Below, in pieces: positions 1 through 9,689 of a DNA stretch of 64,000 nucleotides (positions within the stretch are counted from its first letter, which is position 1; every line of letters begins with the position of its first letter). Under the pieces are notes generated by a model that was not told where the DNA came from, did no database searches, and was given only the letters and a program-made list of their open reading frames with translations. Where the stretch lies: contig NZ_NOIN01000002.1 of NCBI RefSeq assembly GCF_014596565.1, positions 717,945 to 781,944 on the forward strand. The letters are read 5' to 3'. The position numbers and the translations under genes are program-made. This stretch comes from Pseudomonas sp. PSB18 (GTDB taxonomy: Bacteria; Pseudomonadota; Gammaproteobacteria; Pseudomonadales; Pseudomonadaceae).

Positions 1-679
1 GGTTGCGGCGCGGAAAGTGGCTGGCGTGGGGCGGTGCGTCCAACGGAAACTCCGAGAGCACCGCGCTGCCTTGGGCAATCATCGCGTCCGCCAAGCGACG
101 ATTGCGCTGTGGATAAAAATTTTCCAGGCCGGTACCCAGCACCCCGACGGTTTGCCCGCCGACATCCAGTGCCGCCTGATGAGCCGCTGTGTCGATGCCC
201 AGGGCCAAGCCGCTGGTGATGACAAAACCGGCGCTGGCCAGGCTGCGGGAAAACGCTGCGGCCGTGTCCATCCCCGGACGCGAGGCCCGGCGACTGCCCA
301 CCATCGCCAGCTGCGGTTTTTCCAGGATGGCGGGGTCGCCAGCGGCGAACAGCAGGGGTGGCGCATCGCTGATCTGCGCCAGCAGCGCCGGGTAGTCAGG
401 TTGGTCCCACATCAGCAAATGCTGGCCCGAACCCTCCAGCCAGGCCAATGCGTGGGCGGCGCCGTCGCGCACATCCGGGTTGCGCCGGGCCTCGGCACTC
501 GCCACGGGCAACCCCAGCGCCCGCCATGCGCTGGCCGGCGCACTGAGGGCCTTGGAGGCCGAGCCGAAGGCTTCCATCAGGGTCATGAAACGTTTGGGCC
601 CCAGCTCCGGCAAGCGGTGCAGGCGCAGGCGGGCCTCCAGTTCCGCGGGGGAAACCGGAGGGCATTCAGGCAATGTCAT
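1..679 (-). CDS. dprA: DNA processing protein DprA (5' part only)
   Basis: DprA loads RecA onto incoming single-stranded DNA during natural transformation. Reading the minus strand from an ATG at 679 gives an uninterrupted frame to the window edge (about 226 residues), starting MTLPECPPVSPAELEARLRL. An N-terminal SAM-like/helix-hairpin region (RLPELGPKRF) is followed by the start of the Rossmann-like domain, with VGSRRAS near residue 128 and TSGLALGIDTAAHQAAL, both characteristic of the family. An AAGGA ribosome site precedes the ATG. The C-terminal part, including any winged-helix domain, lies outside the window. Next gene tsaP is on the same strand upstream, which is the order in P. aeruginosa (PA0021-PA0020). 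Confidence 0.93.
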   Translation of the reverse strand, partial: MTLPECPPVSPAELEARLRLHRLPELGPKRFMTLMEAFGSASKALSAPASAWRALGLPVASAEARRNPDVRDGAAHALAWLEGSGQHLLMWDQPDYPALLAQISDAPPLLFAAGDPAILEKPQLAMVGSRRASRPGMDTAAAFSRSLASAGFVITSGLALGIDTAAHQAALDVGGQTVGVLGTGLENFYPQRNRRLADAMIAQGSAVLSEFPLDAPPHASHFPRRN

Positions 680-760
680 GTGATCAATCCTTGATCGTCA
701 TAGGCCCCGTTCGAACGGGAACAAGCTGTGGATAACTCTGTTGGTAAGTTGTGAGACCCG

Positions 761-1786
761 TTATGGATTGCGCACCTTGTCGAGCACCGCCAGTGAGCGC
801 GAGGCATACAGCACCAGGCCGTAGCTGAGCTTGTCGTAGGTGCGGAACACCATCAGCAGGCCGGCCCGTTCGTCGGGGATCTTCACCGGTTCCCCGGTGA
901 CGCGGTCGCGTACGGTTTCACCGGTCTTCATCACCGCCAGCACATTGCCCTCGGCCAGCCCGTCGCGCCGGCCCTTGTTCAGGGTGACCACGTCCAGCGC
1001 GCCGATCTGGGTCACGCCCCGTGGCACGTCGAGGATCAGCCCGTTGATGTCCGTTTTCGGCGCGCTGGGCATGAATGTCGAGTTGATCGAGCGTTCTTCG
1101 CCGCTGAACAGCCGATCACCCAGGCGTACTTCCTGGGTGGTGCGTTGCAGGGTGAGGGTGGTGACGTCGCCTTCGGCGGCCACGACCTCGGCGCTGCCGA
1201 TGTCGTCGGCGTTGATGCCCAGCAGTTCCTTGGTCTGCGGGTCGGTGTAGACCTTGCCCTGGCGGAAGATGCCATAGGCCGATTGGTCGGTGTCGAATGC
1301 GCCGCGAGCGAAGATCTGGTCCCCGGCGCCGCTGAGCACCCGTTCGGCATTGCCGGCGACGACGTAGGGCGCCTTGTTGAAGTTCGCCGCCGTGTCGACG
1401 ATGCGGTTGCTCAGCAGGAAGCTGTTGATGGCTTGCAATGGGATGCTCGGGATGGCCTCGGCCACCGGCGAGCTGCGGATCCGCGGCGACAGCTTGATGG
1501 TGCCCCGGGAGGCGCCGCGATTGAGGGTCAGCCGTGGCTGGCCATTGACGTAGACCAGTGACAGGGTATCGCCGGGGTAAATCAGGTTCGGGTTCTCGAT
1601 CTGCGGGTTGGCCTGCCAGAGTTCGGGCCATTTCCACGGTTCGCGCAGGTATTTGCCAGAAATGTCCCACAGCGTGTCGCCAGCGACCACGGTGTATTGC
1701 TGCGGGAAACCTTCCCGAAGTTGCACTTGCCCGTGCGCGATACCGGCCGAGGCCAGGAGCAGCAGGGCGAGTAGTGATTTCCTCAT
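761..1786 (-). CDS. tsaP: LysM-domain peptidoglycan-binding protein (TsaP-like)
   Basis: 341-residue exported protein. A Sec signal peptide (residues 1-19, ending AHG) is followed by a LysM domain at about 29-80 ([18 protein letters not shown] ... [11 protein letters not shown]), which binds peptidoglycan. The rest is a beta-rich region resembling FlgT/TsaP C-terminal parts. In P. aeruginosa the gene in this position (PA0020, between dprA and def) is the type IV pilus secretin-associated protein TsaP; assignment here is from synteny and domain layout. It is divergent from def; the shared intergenic region of about 155 bp must hold both promoters. Confidence 0.85.
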   Translation of the reverse strand: MRKSLLALLLLASAGIAHGQVQLREGFPQQYTVVAGDTLWDISGKYLREPWKWPELWQANPQIENPNLIYPGDTLSLVYVNGQPRLTLNRGASRGTIKLSPRIRSSPVAEAIPSIPLQAINSFLLSNRIVDTAANFNKAPYVVAGNAERVLSGAGDQIFARGAFDTDQSAYGIFRQGKVYTDPQTKELLGINADDIGSAEVVAAEGDVTTLTLQRTTQEVRLGDRLFSGEERSINSTFMPSAPKTDINGLILDVPRGVTQIGALDVVTLNKGRRDGLAEGNVLAVMKTGETVRDRVTGEPVKIPDERAGLLMVFRTYDKLSYGLVLYASRSLAVLDKVRNP

Positions 1787-1941
1787 GCGGTGAATCCCTT
1801 TATCATGTGCGTTCGCGTAAAACGCCAGAGCCCCCGTGGCTCGCTCCGTATCAAGAGCAACGTTTTACAACGGTAGCCTGCATCCCAATACACGCCAGGC
1901 CAGCCACCCGACTTTACCTCACACGTGCATTTATCAAGCTT

Positions 1942-2448
1942 ATGGCCATTTTGAACATTCTCGAATTTCCGGACCCGCGCCTGCGCACGATTGCCAAACC
2001 GGTGGCCGTAGTGGACGACGAAGTGCGTCAGTTGGTCGATGACATGTTTGAAACAATGTATGAAGCGCCAGGCATCGGCCTCGCCGCGACCCAGGTCAAC
2101 GTGCACAAGCGTATCGTCGTCATGGACCTCTCCGAAGACCGCAGCGAGCCACGGGTGTTCATCAACCCCGAGTTCGAAACCCTCACCGACGAGATGGACC
2201 AATACCAGGAAGGTTGCCTCTCGGTACCGGGCTTCTACGAGAACGTCGACCGTCCACAGAAAGTCAGAATCAAGGCTTTGGACCGTGACGGCCAGCCATA
2301 CGAACTGGTCGCCGAAGGGTTGCTGGCGGTGTGCATCCAGCATGAGTGTGACCACCTCAACGGCAAGTTGTTCGTGGATTACCTGTCGACCCTCAAGCGT
2401 GACCGGATCAAGAAGAAACTGGAAAAGATCCATCGCCAGAATGCTTGA
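1942..2448 (+). CDS. def: Peptide deformylase
   Basis: Removes the formyl group from the N-terminal methionine of new proteins; a cytoplasmic Fe/Zn metalloenzyme of 168 residues. All three family motifs are present: GIGLAATQV (about 45-53), EGCLSVP (about 90-96, metal-ligand Cys) and QHECDHLNG (the HExxH helix, about 133-141). The start at 1942 gives [15 protein letters not shown], the standard family N-terminus; the frame stays open upstream but that part has no family similarity. It is followed by a strong terminator and then fmt, which makes the substrate of this enzyme in reverse. Confidence 0.97.
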   Translation: MAILNILEFPDPRLRTIAKPVAVVDDEVRQLVDDMFETMYEAPGIGLAATQVNVHKRIVVMDLSEDRSEPRVFINPEFETLTDEMDQYQEGCLSVPGFYENVDRPQKVRIKALDRDGQPYELVAEGLLAVCIQHECDHLNGKLFVDYLSTLKRDRIKKKLEKIHRQNA

Positions 2449-2460
2449 TGCCCCCTTCAA

Positions 2461-2484
2461 AGGCTTGCCGCGGCAAGCCTTTTT
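2461..2484 (+). terminator. Rho-independent terminator after def
   Basis: A perfect 10-bp palindromic stem (aggcttgccg / cggcaagcct) with no unpaired loop bases in the simple fold, followed by six T residues, 12 bp after the def stop codon. The position suggests partial termination between def and fmt, since fmt starts only 34 bp further on. Confidence 0.85.
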
Positions 2485-2517
2485 TCTTTATGCGACTGCT
2501 GTTGATTGAGAGCTTCC

Positions 2518-3477
2518 ATGACTGAGCCACTGCGCATCGTCTTTGCCGGCACTCCCGAGTTTGCCGCCGAACACCTCAAGGCCCTGCTGGCCAGCCCCCA
2601 TGAAATCATCGCGGTCTACACCCAGCCGGACCGGCCGGCCGGCCGCGGGCAGAAACTGATGCCCAGCCCGGTCAAGCAACTGGCCCTGGAAAACGGTTTG
2701 CAGGTGTTGCAGCCGCCGACCCTGCGTGATGGGCAAGCCCAGGCCGAACTGGCCGCGCTGAAGCCGGACCTGATGGTGGTGGTTGCCTATGGCCTGATCC
2801 TGCCCCAAGTGGTGCTGGACATCCCGCGCCTGGGCTGCATCAACAGTCACGCCTCGCTGCTGCCGCGCTGGCGCGGTGCGGCGCCGATCCAGCGCGCCGT
2901 GGAAGCGGGCGATGCCGAGAGCGGCGTGACCGTGATGCGCATGGAGGCGGGCCTGGACACCGGGCCGATGCTGCTCAAGGTCGCCACCCCCATCAGCGCC
3001 GAAGACACCGGTGGCAGCTTGCACGACCGCCTCGCACTGATCGGCCCGCCGGCCGTGGTCGAGGCCATTGCCGGCCTGGCCGCCGGTACCCTGGAAGGCG
3101 AAGTGCAGGATGACAGCCTCGCCACCTACGCGCACAAATTGAACAAGGACGAGGCCCGCATCGACTGGAGCCGTCCGGCGGTCGAGCTGGAGCGGCTGGT
3201 CCGCGCCTTTAACCCGTGGCCGATCTGCCACAGCACCTTGAACGGCGAAGCGGTGAAGGTACTGGCCGCCCAGTGCGCCGAAGGGAAGGGCGCTCCGGGG
3301 CAGATCCTCGAAGCCAGCAAGGACGGCCTCGTCGTGGCCTGTGGCGAGCAGGCACTGTGCCTGACCCGTCTGCAACTGCCCGGCGGCAAGGCGTTGAACT
3401 TCAGCGATCTGTACAACAGTCGGCGGGAGAAATTTGCCGTCGGCAGCGTCCTCGGCCAAGCGGTGGAGGCTTCATGA
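2518..3477 (+). CDS. fmt: Methionyl-tRNA formyltransferase
   Basis: Transfers formyl from 10-formyl-THF to Met-tRNA(fMet). 319 residues, the usual family length. The N-terminal formyltransferase domain shows [14 protein letters not shown] and the catalytic segment [16 protein letters not shown] (Asn, His) followed by the conserved TGPML region; the C-terminal OB-fold domain follows from about residue 205. The ATG at 2518 is chosen over a TTG 12 bp earlier because it begins [13 protein letters not shown], as in relatives. The stop codon overlaps the start of rsmB (ATGA), so the two are translationally coupled. Confidence 0.96.
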   Translation: MTEPLRIVFAGTPEFAAEHLKALLASPHEIIAVYTQPDRPAGRGQKLMPSPVKQLALENGLQVLQPPTLRDGQAQAELAALKPDLMVVVAYGLILPQVVLDIPRLGCINSHASLLPRWRGAAPIQRAVEAGDAESGVTVMRMEAGLDTGPMLLKVATPISAEDTGGSLHDRLALIGPPAVVEAIAGLAAGTLEGEVQDDSLATYAHKLNKDEARIDWSRPAVELERLVRAFNPWPICHSTLNGEAVKVLAAQCAEGKGAPGQILEASKDGLVVACGEQALCLTRLQLPGGKALNFSDLYNSRREKFAVGSVLGQAVEAS

Positions 3478-4784
3478 ACCCGCGTCTGGCCGCCGCCAAG
3501 GCGCTTGCCGCCGTGCTCAGCGGCAAAGCGTCGCTCAACAGTTCCTTGCCGACCCAGTTGGACAAGGTCGAGGACCGTGATCGCGGTTTCACCCAGGACC
3601 TGGCGTTCGGCACTGCTCGCTGGCAGCCTCGGCTGTCGGCGCTTGCGGCCAAGCTGTTGCAGAAACCATTCAAGGCCGCCGACGCCGACGTCGAAGCGCT
3701 GCTGTTGGTGGGACTTTACCAATTGCTCTACACCCGTGTGCCCGCCCACGCCGCCATCGGCGAAACCGTGGGCTGCGCCGACAAACTGAAGAAACCCTGG
3801 GCCAAGGCCTTGCTCAATGCCGTGTTGCGCCGCGCCCAACGGGAAAGCGAAAGCCTGCTGGCCGAACTGGAGCATGACCCGGTGGTACGCACTGCTCATC
3901 CGCGCTGGTTGCAGAAAGCCTTGAAGGCGTTCTGGCCCGAGCAATGGGAAGCCATCTGCGCGGCCAACAATGCCCATCCGCCGATGATCCTGCGGGTCAA
4001 CCGTCGCCACCATAGCCGCGATGCCTACCTGACCTTGTTGGGCGAGGCCGGCATTCCGGCCCGGCCATGCGTGTACAGTCGCGACGGCATCCTGCTGGAA
4101 ACCCCAGGCGATGTGCGCGCCCTGCCGGGCTTCGCCGACGGCTGGATCAGCGTCCAGGACGAAGCCGCGCAACTGGCCGCCGACCTGCTGGAGCTGGCGC
4201 CCGGGCAGCGGGTGCTGGACGCCTGCTGCGCGCCGGGGGGCAAGACCTGCCACATTCTCGAAGCCGAGCCGAAGCTGGCCAGCGTAGTGGCGGTGGACCT
4301 GGAAGCCAAGCGCCTGGTGCGGGTGCAGGAAAACCTCGAGCGCCTGGGCCTGGACGCCGAGCTGATCGCCGCCGACGGTCGCGACACCGCGGCCTGGTGG
4401 GACGGCAAGCCGTTCCAGCGCATCCTGCTGGACGCGCCGTGCTCGGCCACTGGCGTGATCCGTCGTCACCCGGACATCAAGCTCACCCGCCAACCGGACG
4501 ACATCGCTGCCTTGGCACTGCTCCAAGGCGAGCTGCTCGACGCCCTGTGGCAGACCCTCGACGTCGGCGGCATCCTGCTCTATGCCACCTGTTCGACCTT
4601 GCCGACCGAGAACACTGAGGTGATCGAAGCCTTCCTCGCCCGCACCCCCGGTGCCCGGGAACTGGACATCGCCACCCAGGCCGGCCTGAAACAGCCCCAC
4701 GGGCGCCAGTTGCTGGCCCAGGAGGGCGGGCACGACGGGTTCTACTACGCCAAGCTGATCAAGATCGCCGCCGCACGCGGTTAA
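3474..4784 (+). CDS. rsmB: 16S rRNA (cytosine-967-C5)-methyltransferase RsmB
   Basis: 436-residue SAM-dependent methyltransferase that modifies C967 of 16S rRNA. The N-terminal NusB-like RNA-binding domain (about 1-140) is followed by a Rossmann methyltransferase domain with the SAM loop [14 protein letters not shown] (about 248-261), the motif IV dipeptide in [15 protein letters not shown] and the catalytic Cys in [10 protein letters not shown]. The start at 3474 overlaps the fmt stop by 4 bp. Followed 24 bp later by trkA in the same direction; def-fmt-rsmB-trkA is the conserved pseudomonad order. Confidence 0.95.
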   Translation: MNPRLAAAKALAAVLSGKASLNSSLPTQLDKVEDRDRGFTQDLAFGTARWQPRLSALAAKLLQKPFKAADADVEALLLVGLYQLLYTRVPAHAAIGETVGCADKLKKPWAKALLNAVLRRAQRESESLLAELEHDPVVRTAHPRWLQKALKAFWPEQWEAICAANNAHPPMILRVNRRHHSRDAYLTLLGEAGIPARPCVYSRDGILLETPGDVRALPGFADGWISVQDEAAQLAADLLELAPGQRVLDACCAPGGKTCHILEAEPKLASVVAVDLEAKRLVRVQENLERLGLDAELIAADGRDTAAWWDGKPFQRILLDAPCSATGVIRRHPDIKLTRQPDDIAALALLQGELLDALWQTLDVGGILLYATCSTLPTENTEVIEAFLARTPGARELDIATQAGLKQPHGRQLLAQEGGHDGFYYAKLIKIAAARG

Positions 4785-4808
4785 GACCGATTCGATAGGA
4801 GTGAACGG

Positions 4809-6182
4809 ATGAAAATCATCATCCTCGGCGCAGGACAGGTCGGCGGTTCGCTGGCGGAGCATCTGGCCAGCGAGGCCAACGACATCACCGTGGTCGACAC
4901 TGACGGCGAACGCCTGCGCGACCTCGGTGACCGTCTCGACATCCGTACCGTGCAAGGACGCGGTTCCCTGCCGACCGTGCTGCGCCAAGCCGGCGCCGAC
5001 GATGCCGACATGCTGGTGGCGGTCACCAACAGCGACGAAACCAACATGGTCGCCTGCCAGGTCGCCCACACCCTGTTCCACACCCCGACCAAGATCGCCC
5101 GGGTGCGGGAAGCGGCCTACCTGACCCGCGCCGACCTGTTCGATAACGAAGCGATTCCGGTGGACGTGCTGATCAGCCCCGAGCAGGTGGTGACCAACTA
5201 CATCAAGCGCCTGATCGAGCATCCGGGCGCCTTGCAGGTGATCGACTTTGCCGAAGGCAAGGCGCAACTGGTGGCGGTCAAGGCTTACTACGGCGGGCCG
5301 TTGGTGGGGCAGCAACTGCGTCAGCTACGCGAGCACATGCCGAACGTGGAGATGCGGGTCGCGGCGATCTTCCGCCGTGACCGACCGATCCTGCCCCAGG
5401 GCGATACGGTGATCGAGGCGGACGACGAGGTGTTCTTCATCGCCGCCAAGGCGAATATTCGTGCGGTGATGAGCGAGATGCGCCGTCTCGACGAGAACTA
5501 CAAGCGCATCGTCATCGCCGGTGGCGGGCAGATCGGCGAACGCCTGGCCGAAGCCATCGAAAGCCGCTACCAGGTGAAGATCATCGAGATGAACCCGGCC
5601 CGCTGCCGCTACCTCTCGGACACCCTCGACAGCACTGTGGTGCTGCAGGGCAGTGCTTCGGACCGCGACCTGCTGCTGGAAGAGAACATCGCCGACGCCG
5701 ACATCTTCCTGGCCCTGACCAACGACGACGAAGCCAACATCATGTCGTCGCTACTGGCCAAGCGCCTGGGGGCGCGGAAAGTGATGACCATCATCAACAA
5801 CCCGGCCTACGTCGACCTGATTCAGGGCGGTGACATCGACATCGCCATCAGCCCGCAACTGGCAACCATCGGCACCTTGCTGGCCCACGTGCGCCGCGGC
5901 GACATCGTCAGCGTGCACTCCCTGCGCCGTGGCGCGGCCGAAGCCATCGAGGCCATTGCCCACGGCGATGCCAAGTCCAGCAAAGTGATCGGCCGAGCCA
6001 TCCGCGACATCGGCTTGCCGCCGGGCACCACCATCGGCGCGATCATCCGCGACGAAGAAGTGCTGATCGCCCATGACGACACCATGATCCAGACGGGCGA
6101 CCATGTGATCCTGTTCCTGGTGGACAAGAAGCACATTCGCGATGTCGAGAAGCTGTTCCATGTGGGGTTGAGCTTCTTCTGA
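4809..6182 (+). CDS. trkA: Trk potassium uptake regulatory protein TrkA
   Basis: 457-residue peripheral subunit of the TrkH/TrkG K+ channel; binds NAD(H). Two TrkA_N-TrkA_C (RCK) tandems are visible: the first begins [19 protein letters not shown] with the Gly-rich dinucleotide motif, the second repeats it at about residue 234 ([16 protein letters not shown]). Each is followed by a TrkA_C lobe ([18 protein letters not shown]). An AGGAG ribosome site lies 6 bp before the ATG. No trkH lies beside it, as usual in Pseudomonas. Confidence 0.95.
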   Translation: MKIIILGAGQVGGSLAEHLASEANDITVVDTDGERLRDLGDRLDIRTVQGRGSLPTVLRQAGADDADMLVAVTNSDETNMVACQVAHTLFHTPTKIARVREAAYLTRADLFDNEAIPVDVLISPEQVVTNYIKRLIEHPGALQVIDFAEGKAQLVAVKAYYGGPLVGQQLRQLREHMPNVEMRVAAIFRRDRPILPQGDTVIEADDEVFFIAAKANIRAVMSEMRRLDENYKRIVIAGGGQIGERLAEAIESRYQVKIIEMNPARCRYLSDTLDSTVVLQGSASDRDLLLEENIADADIFLALTNDDEANIMSSLLAKRLGARKVMTIINNPAYVDLIQGGDIDIAISPQLATIGTLLAHVRRGDIVSVHSLRRGAAEAIEAIAHGDAKSSKVIGRAIRDIGLPPGTTIGAIIRDEEVLIAHDDTMIQTGDHVILFLVDKKHIRDVEKLFHVGLSFF

Positions 6183-6195
6183 CCCTGGATGTGCC

Positions 6196-6306
6196 GATCG
6201 TTCCCACGCTCCGCGTGGGAATGCCTCAACGGACGCTCCGCGTTCGGCGCTTGAGGGGACGCAAAGCGTCCCTGGCTGCATTCCCACGCAGAGCGTGGGA
6301 ACGATC
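6196..6306. repeat. Long inverted repeat, 'GTTCCCACGC' family
   Basis: A 29-bp left arm (6196-6224) and its near-exact reverse complement (6278-6306) enclose about 53 bp that itself folds (gggacgc/gcgtccc). Each arm contains a smaller palindrome around CCACGC/GCGTGG. This is a dispersed pseudomonad intergenic element of a different sequence family from the 'GTGGGAGCGAGC' REPs found elsewhere in this window. It lies 14 bp after the trkA stop and may also end its transcript. Confidence 0.85.
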
Positions 6307-6332
6307 CTGACCCAACCAACAAGGAAGCCCCC

Positions 6333-6644
6333 ATGCTCGAATCCCTGGAAAAAATGCTCGCCAAGGGTGTGGATAACCCACTGCTGCGCTTCGGCCTGGG
6401 CAAGGGCTATCTTGACCTCAACGAATTCCCCCGCGCCGCCGAGCACCTGCAACGCTGCGTCGAGCTCGACCCCAAATATTCGGCTGCCTGGAAACTGTTG
6501 GGCAAGGCTCACCAGGGCCAGGGCGACTTAGCGGCCGCGCGTCGTGCCTGGGAACAAGGCCTGGAAGCCGCCCGCGCCCATGGCGACAAACAGGCCGAAA
6601 AGGAAATGACGGTGTTTCTCAAGAAACTGGACCGCCATTCCTGA
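6333..6644 (+). CDS. Small tetratricopeptide-repeat protein
   Basis: 103 residues with no signal peptide. Two to three TPR helices pairs fill the protein (NPLLRFGLGKGYLDLNEFPR, then EHLQRCVELDPKYSAAWKLL, then GKAHQGQGDLAAARRAWEQG). It occupies the position of P. aeruginosa PA0015 next to trkA. It is presumably a protein-interaction adaptor; the partner is not evident from the sequence. Confidence 0.85.
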   Translation: MLESLEKMLAKGVDNPLLRFGLGKGYLDLNEFPRAAEHLQRCVELDPKYSAAWKLLGKAHQGQGDLAAARRAWEQGLEAARAHGDKQAEKEMTVFLKKLDRHS

Positions 6645-6661
6645 TACACCCCACAACGCCT

Positions 6662-6823
6662 TCAAAGGCCAACCGCCCGCGGCGAGGGCGTTTTCTTCAG
6701 CGGTGTGAGCTGGTAGCAGAGGCCGCTGTTGCCTCGGTTGTGCTCACCGGCGGCATTGGCGTGGGCAGCCATGCCGCCCAATGCGAGGGCAAAAGCGGTC
6801 AGGTAGGTCTTGAGCTTCTTCAT
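6662..6823 (-). CDS. Putative small exported peptide (53 aa)
   Basis: An ATG at 6823 preceded by an AGGAGT ribosome site six bases upstream opens a 53-codon frame. Residues 1-25 (MKKLKTYLTAFALALGGMAA, then HANAA) form a good Sec signal peptide, leaving a mature peptide of about 28 residues with a single Cys (GEHNRGNSGLCYQLTPL...). The 3' end overlaps the terminator hairpin of the convergent TPR gene. It lies 50 bp downstream of the DUF2790 gene on the same strand, so the two could share a transcript. No family recognised. Confidence 0.5.
   Translation of the reverse strand: MKKLKTYLTAFALALGGMAAHANAAGEHNRGNSGLCYQLTPLKKTPSPRAVGL
6674..6694 (+). terminator. Terminator after the TPR gene
   Basis: Stem cgccc/gggcg with a 7-base loop followed by TTTTC, 30 bp after the stop codon of the TPR gene. 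Confidence 0.6.
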
Positions 6824-6873
6824 AGTGACTCCTGTTTGCACGATGATTACGGCTTTAATGAGGGCCGTGAAGC

Positions 6874-7140
6874 TCAGCTCCCTTCGTTGTTGCAGGTGTC
6901 TGCCTGCTTGAGGTACGTCAGGGACCGCTGCTCACCCATCGAATCGAGGTAGTTGATCTGCGCATTCACCAAGCCGCAGGTCTGGCCGCCGTCCTCAGTC
7001 AGCGAGACCACTCGCTTGATGTCCAGGTGGGTGCCGTAGGTGTAGGTCTCGCTGGCGGCTTTGTCCTGGGCCAAGGCGGGTAATGCGGCGGCGCTCAGGG
7101 CAGTGATCAGGCAGGCGGTAGCGATGGTTTTCAGTTTCAT
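6874..7140 (-). CDS. DUF2790 family exported protein
   Basis: 88 residues: signal peptide (1-24, ending ALA|QDKA), then a mature domain with the DUF2790 pattern YTYGTHLDIKRVVSL ... CGLVNAQINYLDSMGE ... TYLKQADTCN and two Cys that could pair. Members are small periplasmic proteins of Pseudomonas, often next to two-component systems and often metal- or stress-induced; the function is not established. The gene is divergent from the response regulator at 7426, with a shared 285-bp intergenic region carrying direct repeats. Confidence 0.85.
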   Translation of the reverse strand: MKLKTIATACLITALSAAALPALAQDKAASETYTYGTHLDIKRVVSLTEDGGQTCGLVNAQINYLDSMGEQRSLTYLKQADTCNNEGS

Positions 7141-7280
7141 GGTCGTTTTCCTTCAATGAGTTCGATGGTTTCATCGAGGCGATTCATGTTGTCTCGATGG
7201 AGCTCATTAAAGGCCGCTGAGGTATCTCGGCTGTGTCGAGAAACACCTCGGTTGGATGCGTTACGTATCTGAGGTGGGTT

Positions 7281-7300
7281 GCGATACAGAGCGATACAAT
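7281..7300. promoter_or_regulatory. Tandem 10-bp direct repeat, probable response-regulator site
   Basis: GCGATACAGA followed directly by GCGATACAAT: two copies of GCGATACA with a 10-bp period, one helical turn. This spacing is typical for binding of an OmpR-family dimer. The site lies between the divergent DUF2790 gene and the OmpR-type regulator gene, so autoregulation or control of the DUF2790 gene is a reasonable inference. Confidence 0.5.
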
Positions 7301-7425
7301 CGCTGCTGTTTTGGTTGGGCTCTGGCTTAATCTCGGGCTGGAAAAGCAGAACCGCGCTGCCCTGCCAACCGGCACCGGGCATCGCCACACTGCGCACTCG
7401 ATGCGCGCATTTCGGAGAGCAGGGC

Positions 7426-8166
7426 ATGGAACATGTCGATCACGTATTGATCGTGGATGATGATCGCGAGATCAGGGAGCTGGTCGGCAACTACCTGAAG
7501 AAGAATGGTCTGCGCACCACCGTGGTCGCAGATGGTCGGCAGATGCGGGCCTTTCTCGAAACCAACCAGGTGGACCTGATCGTGCTCGACATCATGATGC
7601 CGGGGGATGACGGGCTGCTGCTGTGCCGCGAACTGCGCGCGGGCAAGCATAAGGCGACCCCTGTGCTGATGCTGACGGCTCGCAGCGACGAGACCGACCG
7701 CATCATTGGCCTGGAAATGGGGGCTGACGACTACCTGGCCAAACCCTTCGCCGCCCGGGAACTGCTCGCGCGTATCAATGCCGTGCTGCGGCGTACCCGC
7801 ATGCTGCCGCCCAACTTCGTCGTCACCGAAAGCGGCCGCTTGCTCAAGTTCGGCCGGTGGCGCCTCGACACCACCGCTCGCCATCTGCTCGATGAAGACG
7901 ACACCCTCGTCTCGCTGAGCGGCGCCGAATACAGGTTGCTGCGGGTGTTCCTCGATCATCCCCAGCGGGTGTTGAGTCGCGACCAGTTGCTCAACCTGAC
8001 CCAGGGCCGTGACGCGGACATCTTCGACCGCTCCATCGACCTGCTGGTCAGCCGCGTGCGTCAGCGCTTGCTGGATGATGCACGGGAACCGCTCTACTTG
8101 AAGACGGTGCGCAATGAAGGCTACGTCTTTACCTTCGCCGTCGAGATGCTCGAGGAGCAGGCATGA
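7426..8166 (+). CDS. OmpR-family response regulator
   Basis: 246-residue two-domain regulator. The receiver domain (about 5-120) has the acidic pair in LIVDDDREI, the phosphoacceptor Asp in IVLDIMMPGDDG, the conserved Thr (MLTAR) and Lys (DYLAKPF). The C-terminal winged-helix DNA-binding domain (about 150-240) shows LSGAEYRLLRVFLDHPQRVL and the recognition-region RSIDLLVSRVRQRL. The start at 7426 (MEHVDHVLIVDDD) is the usual position just before the first strand. The stop overlaps the kinase start by 4 bp. Confidence 0.93.
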   Translation: MEHVDHVLIVDDDREIRELVGNYLKKNGLRTTVVADGRQMRAFLETNQVDLIVLDIMMPGDDGLLLCRELRAGKHKATPVLMLTARSDETDRIIGLEMGADDYLAKPFAARELLARINAVLRRTRMLPPNFVVTESGRLLKFGRWRLDTTARHLLDEDDTLVSLSGAEYRLLRVFLDHPQRVLSRDQLLNLTQGRDADIFDRSIDLLVSRVRQRLLDDAREPLYLKTVRNEGYVFTFAVEMLEEQA

Positions 8167-9476
8167 AGCTCGCGTTGCAATGGCCCCGCACGCTGGCCTC
8201 GCGATTGTGGCTGGTGTTCCTGGTCGGTCTGATACTTGCCCAGTCCCTGACGTTCGCAGCCCAGTACTACGAACGCTACCAAAGCACCAAGACCGCCATG
8301 CTGGGCAACTTCGAACACGACACGGCGACTTCCATCGCCATCCTCGACCGTTTGCCTGCCGACGAGCGCCTGGCGTGGACCAAGCGTCTGCAGCGGCGCA
8401 ACTACGACTACCTGCTGCGCGAACATGACCCTGGCATTCCGCTGGCCTCGAACGATCTCGCGGCGACGGCGGCGCAATCACTTCAGGTCTCGCTGGGCAG
8501 CAACTATGACCTGACCTTTGTCCAGATCCCGGGGCCGCAGCAGCATTTCCAGGCCCAGGTGCGACTGGCTGACGGCAGCCCGGTCACCATCGACGTGCGC
8601 CCCTCGGTCAAGCCGTTGTCGCCCTGGTTGCCCTTTGTGCTGTTGGGTCAGTTGGTGTTGCTGATCGGCTGCACCTGGCTGGCCGTGCGGATCGCGATAC
8701 GCCCACTCAGTCGCCTGGCCGAAGCCGTGGAGAACCTCGACCCGAACGCGCACCCCGTGCAGCTGGATGAAAGCGGCCCACGTGAAGTGGCCTACGCTGC
8801 CCGGGCCTTCAACAGCATGCAGGCGCGAATCGCCGCTTACCTGAAAGAACGCATGCAACTGCTGGCGGCCATTTCCCATGACTTGCAGACGCCCATCACG
8901 CGGATGAAGCTGCGCGCCGAGTTCATGGACGACTCGCTGGAGAAAGACAAACTGGGCAACGACCTGAACGAAATCGAGCACCTGGTGCGTGAAGGTGTCG
9001 CCTATGCCCGCAGCGTCCATGGGGCGACCGAGGCCAGTTGCCGCATCAGCCTGGACTCCTTTCTCGACAGCCTGGTATGCGACTACCAGGACACCGGCCG
9101 GGAGGTCAGCCTGCGCGGCAATAACGGTGCGGTCATCGAGACACGGCCCCATGCGCTGCGTCGGATCCTGGTGAATCTGGTGGATAACGCGCTGAAGTAC
9201 GCCGGCACCGCCGAAGTGGAGATCAGCGGCGACGCGAGCACGGGCGTTTCGATCAGTGTGCTCGACCGAGGCCCGGGCATTCCCGAGGAGGTCCTGGCCG
9301 AGGTGGTCAAGCCGTTCTATCGAGTGGAAAGCTCACGCAACCGCAGCACCGGCGGCACCGGCCTGGGCCTGGCCATCGCCCAGCAGTTGACTGCCGCAAT
9401 TGGTGGGTCACTGAGCGTGCGCAACCGCGACGGCGGCGGTCTTTGCGTGACCCTCGACTTCGGCCTCAATCGGTAG
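8163..9476 (+). CDS. Sensor histidine kinase, EnvZ/RstB type
   Basis: 437 residues: transmembrane helix at about 12-35, a periplasmic sensor loop of about 115 residues, second transmembrane helix at about 153-178, HAMP linker, dimerisation/phosphoacceptor domain with AISHDLQTPITRMKL (His in the H-box), and HATPase with N-box (LVNLVDNALKYA), G1 (VLDRGPGIPEE) and G2 (GGTGLGLAIAQQL). All catalytic boxes are intact. The signal is unknown; neighbours suggest envelope or redox stress, but this is a guess. Confidence 0.93.
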   Translation: MKLALQWPRTLASRLWLVFLVGLILAQSLTFAAQYYERYQSTKTAMLGNFEHDTATSIAILDRLPADERLAWTKRLQRRNYDYLLREHDPGIPLASNDLAATAAQSLQVSLGSNYDLTFVQIPGPQQHFQAQVRLADGSPVTIDVRPSVKPLSPWLPFVLLGQLVLLIGCTWLAVRIAIRPLSRLAEAVENLDPNAHPVQLDESGPREVAYAARAFNSMQARIAAYLKERMQLLAAISHDLQTPITRMKLRAEFMDDSLEKDKLGNDLNEIEHLVREGVAYARSVHGATEASCRISLDSFLDSLVCDYQDTGREVSLRGNNGAVIETRPHALRRILVNLVDNALKYAGTAEVEISGDASTGVSISVLDRGPGIPEEVLAEVVKPFYRVESSRNRSTGGTGLGLAIAQQLTAAIGGSLSVRNRDGGGLCVTLDFGLNR

Positions 9477-9689
9477 ACCATGCTGGCTGCACAGGAAGTG
9501 CAGCCGCTACCGGCGGGATGCATAGACGTGCATTTGTAAGCCATTGTATCTAGCGTATTCGCGTACTCAAAAGAACGTATAACCGCCGGTTGTCGAACAT
9601 AGGCGGTATACATCCCCTTGCAAGAATTCTCCCCATCGAATCGCCATCGGCCTCCCTGAATGGCGAACCTTACGACAGGAGATCTTGCC

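Noticed and set aside
3126..5315. A 729-codon open frame on the minus strand opposite fmt, rsmB and trkA
   Set aside because: It is antisense to three well-recognised genes, has a His/Gln/Arg/Gly-rich composition typical for the reverse of GC-rich codons, and shows no domain.
9484..9504. Hairpin GGCTGCAC-aggaa-GTGCAGCC after the kinase gene as a terminator
   Set aside because: The stem is good but no T-run follows, so I did not list it as a Rho-independent terminator.
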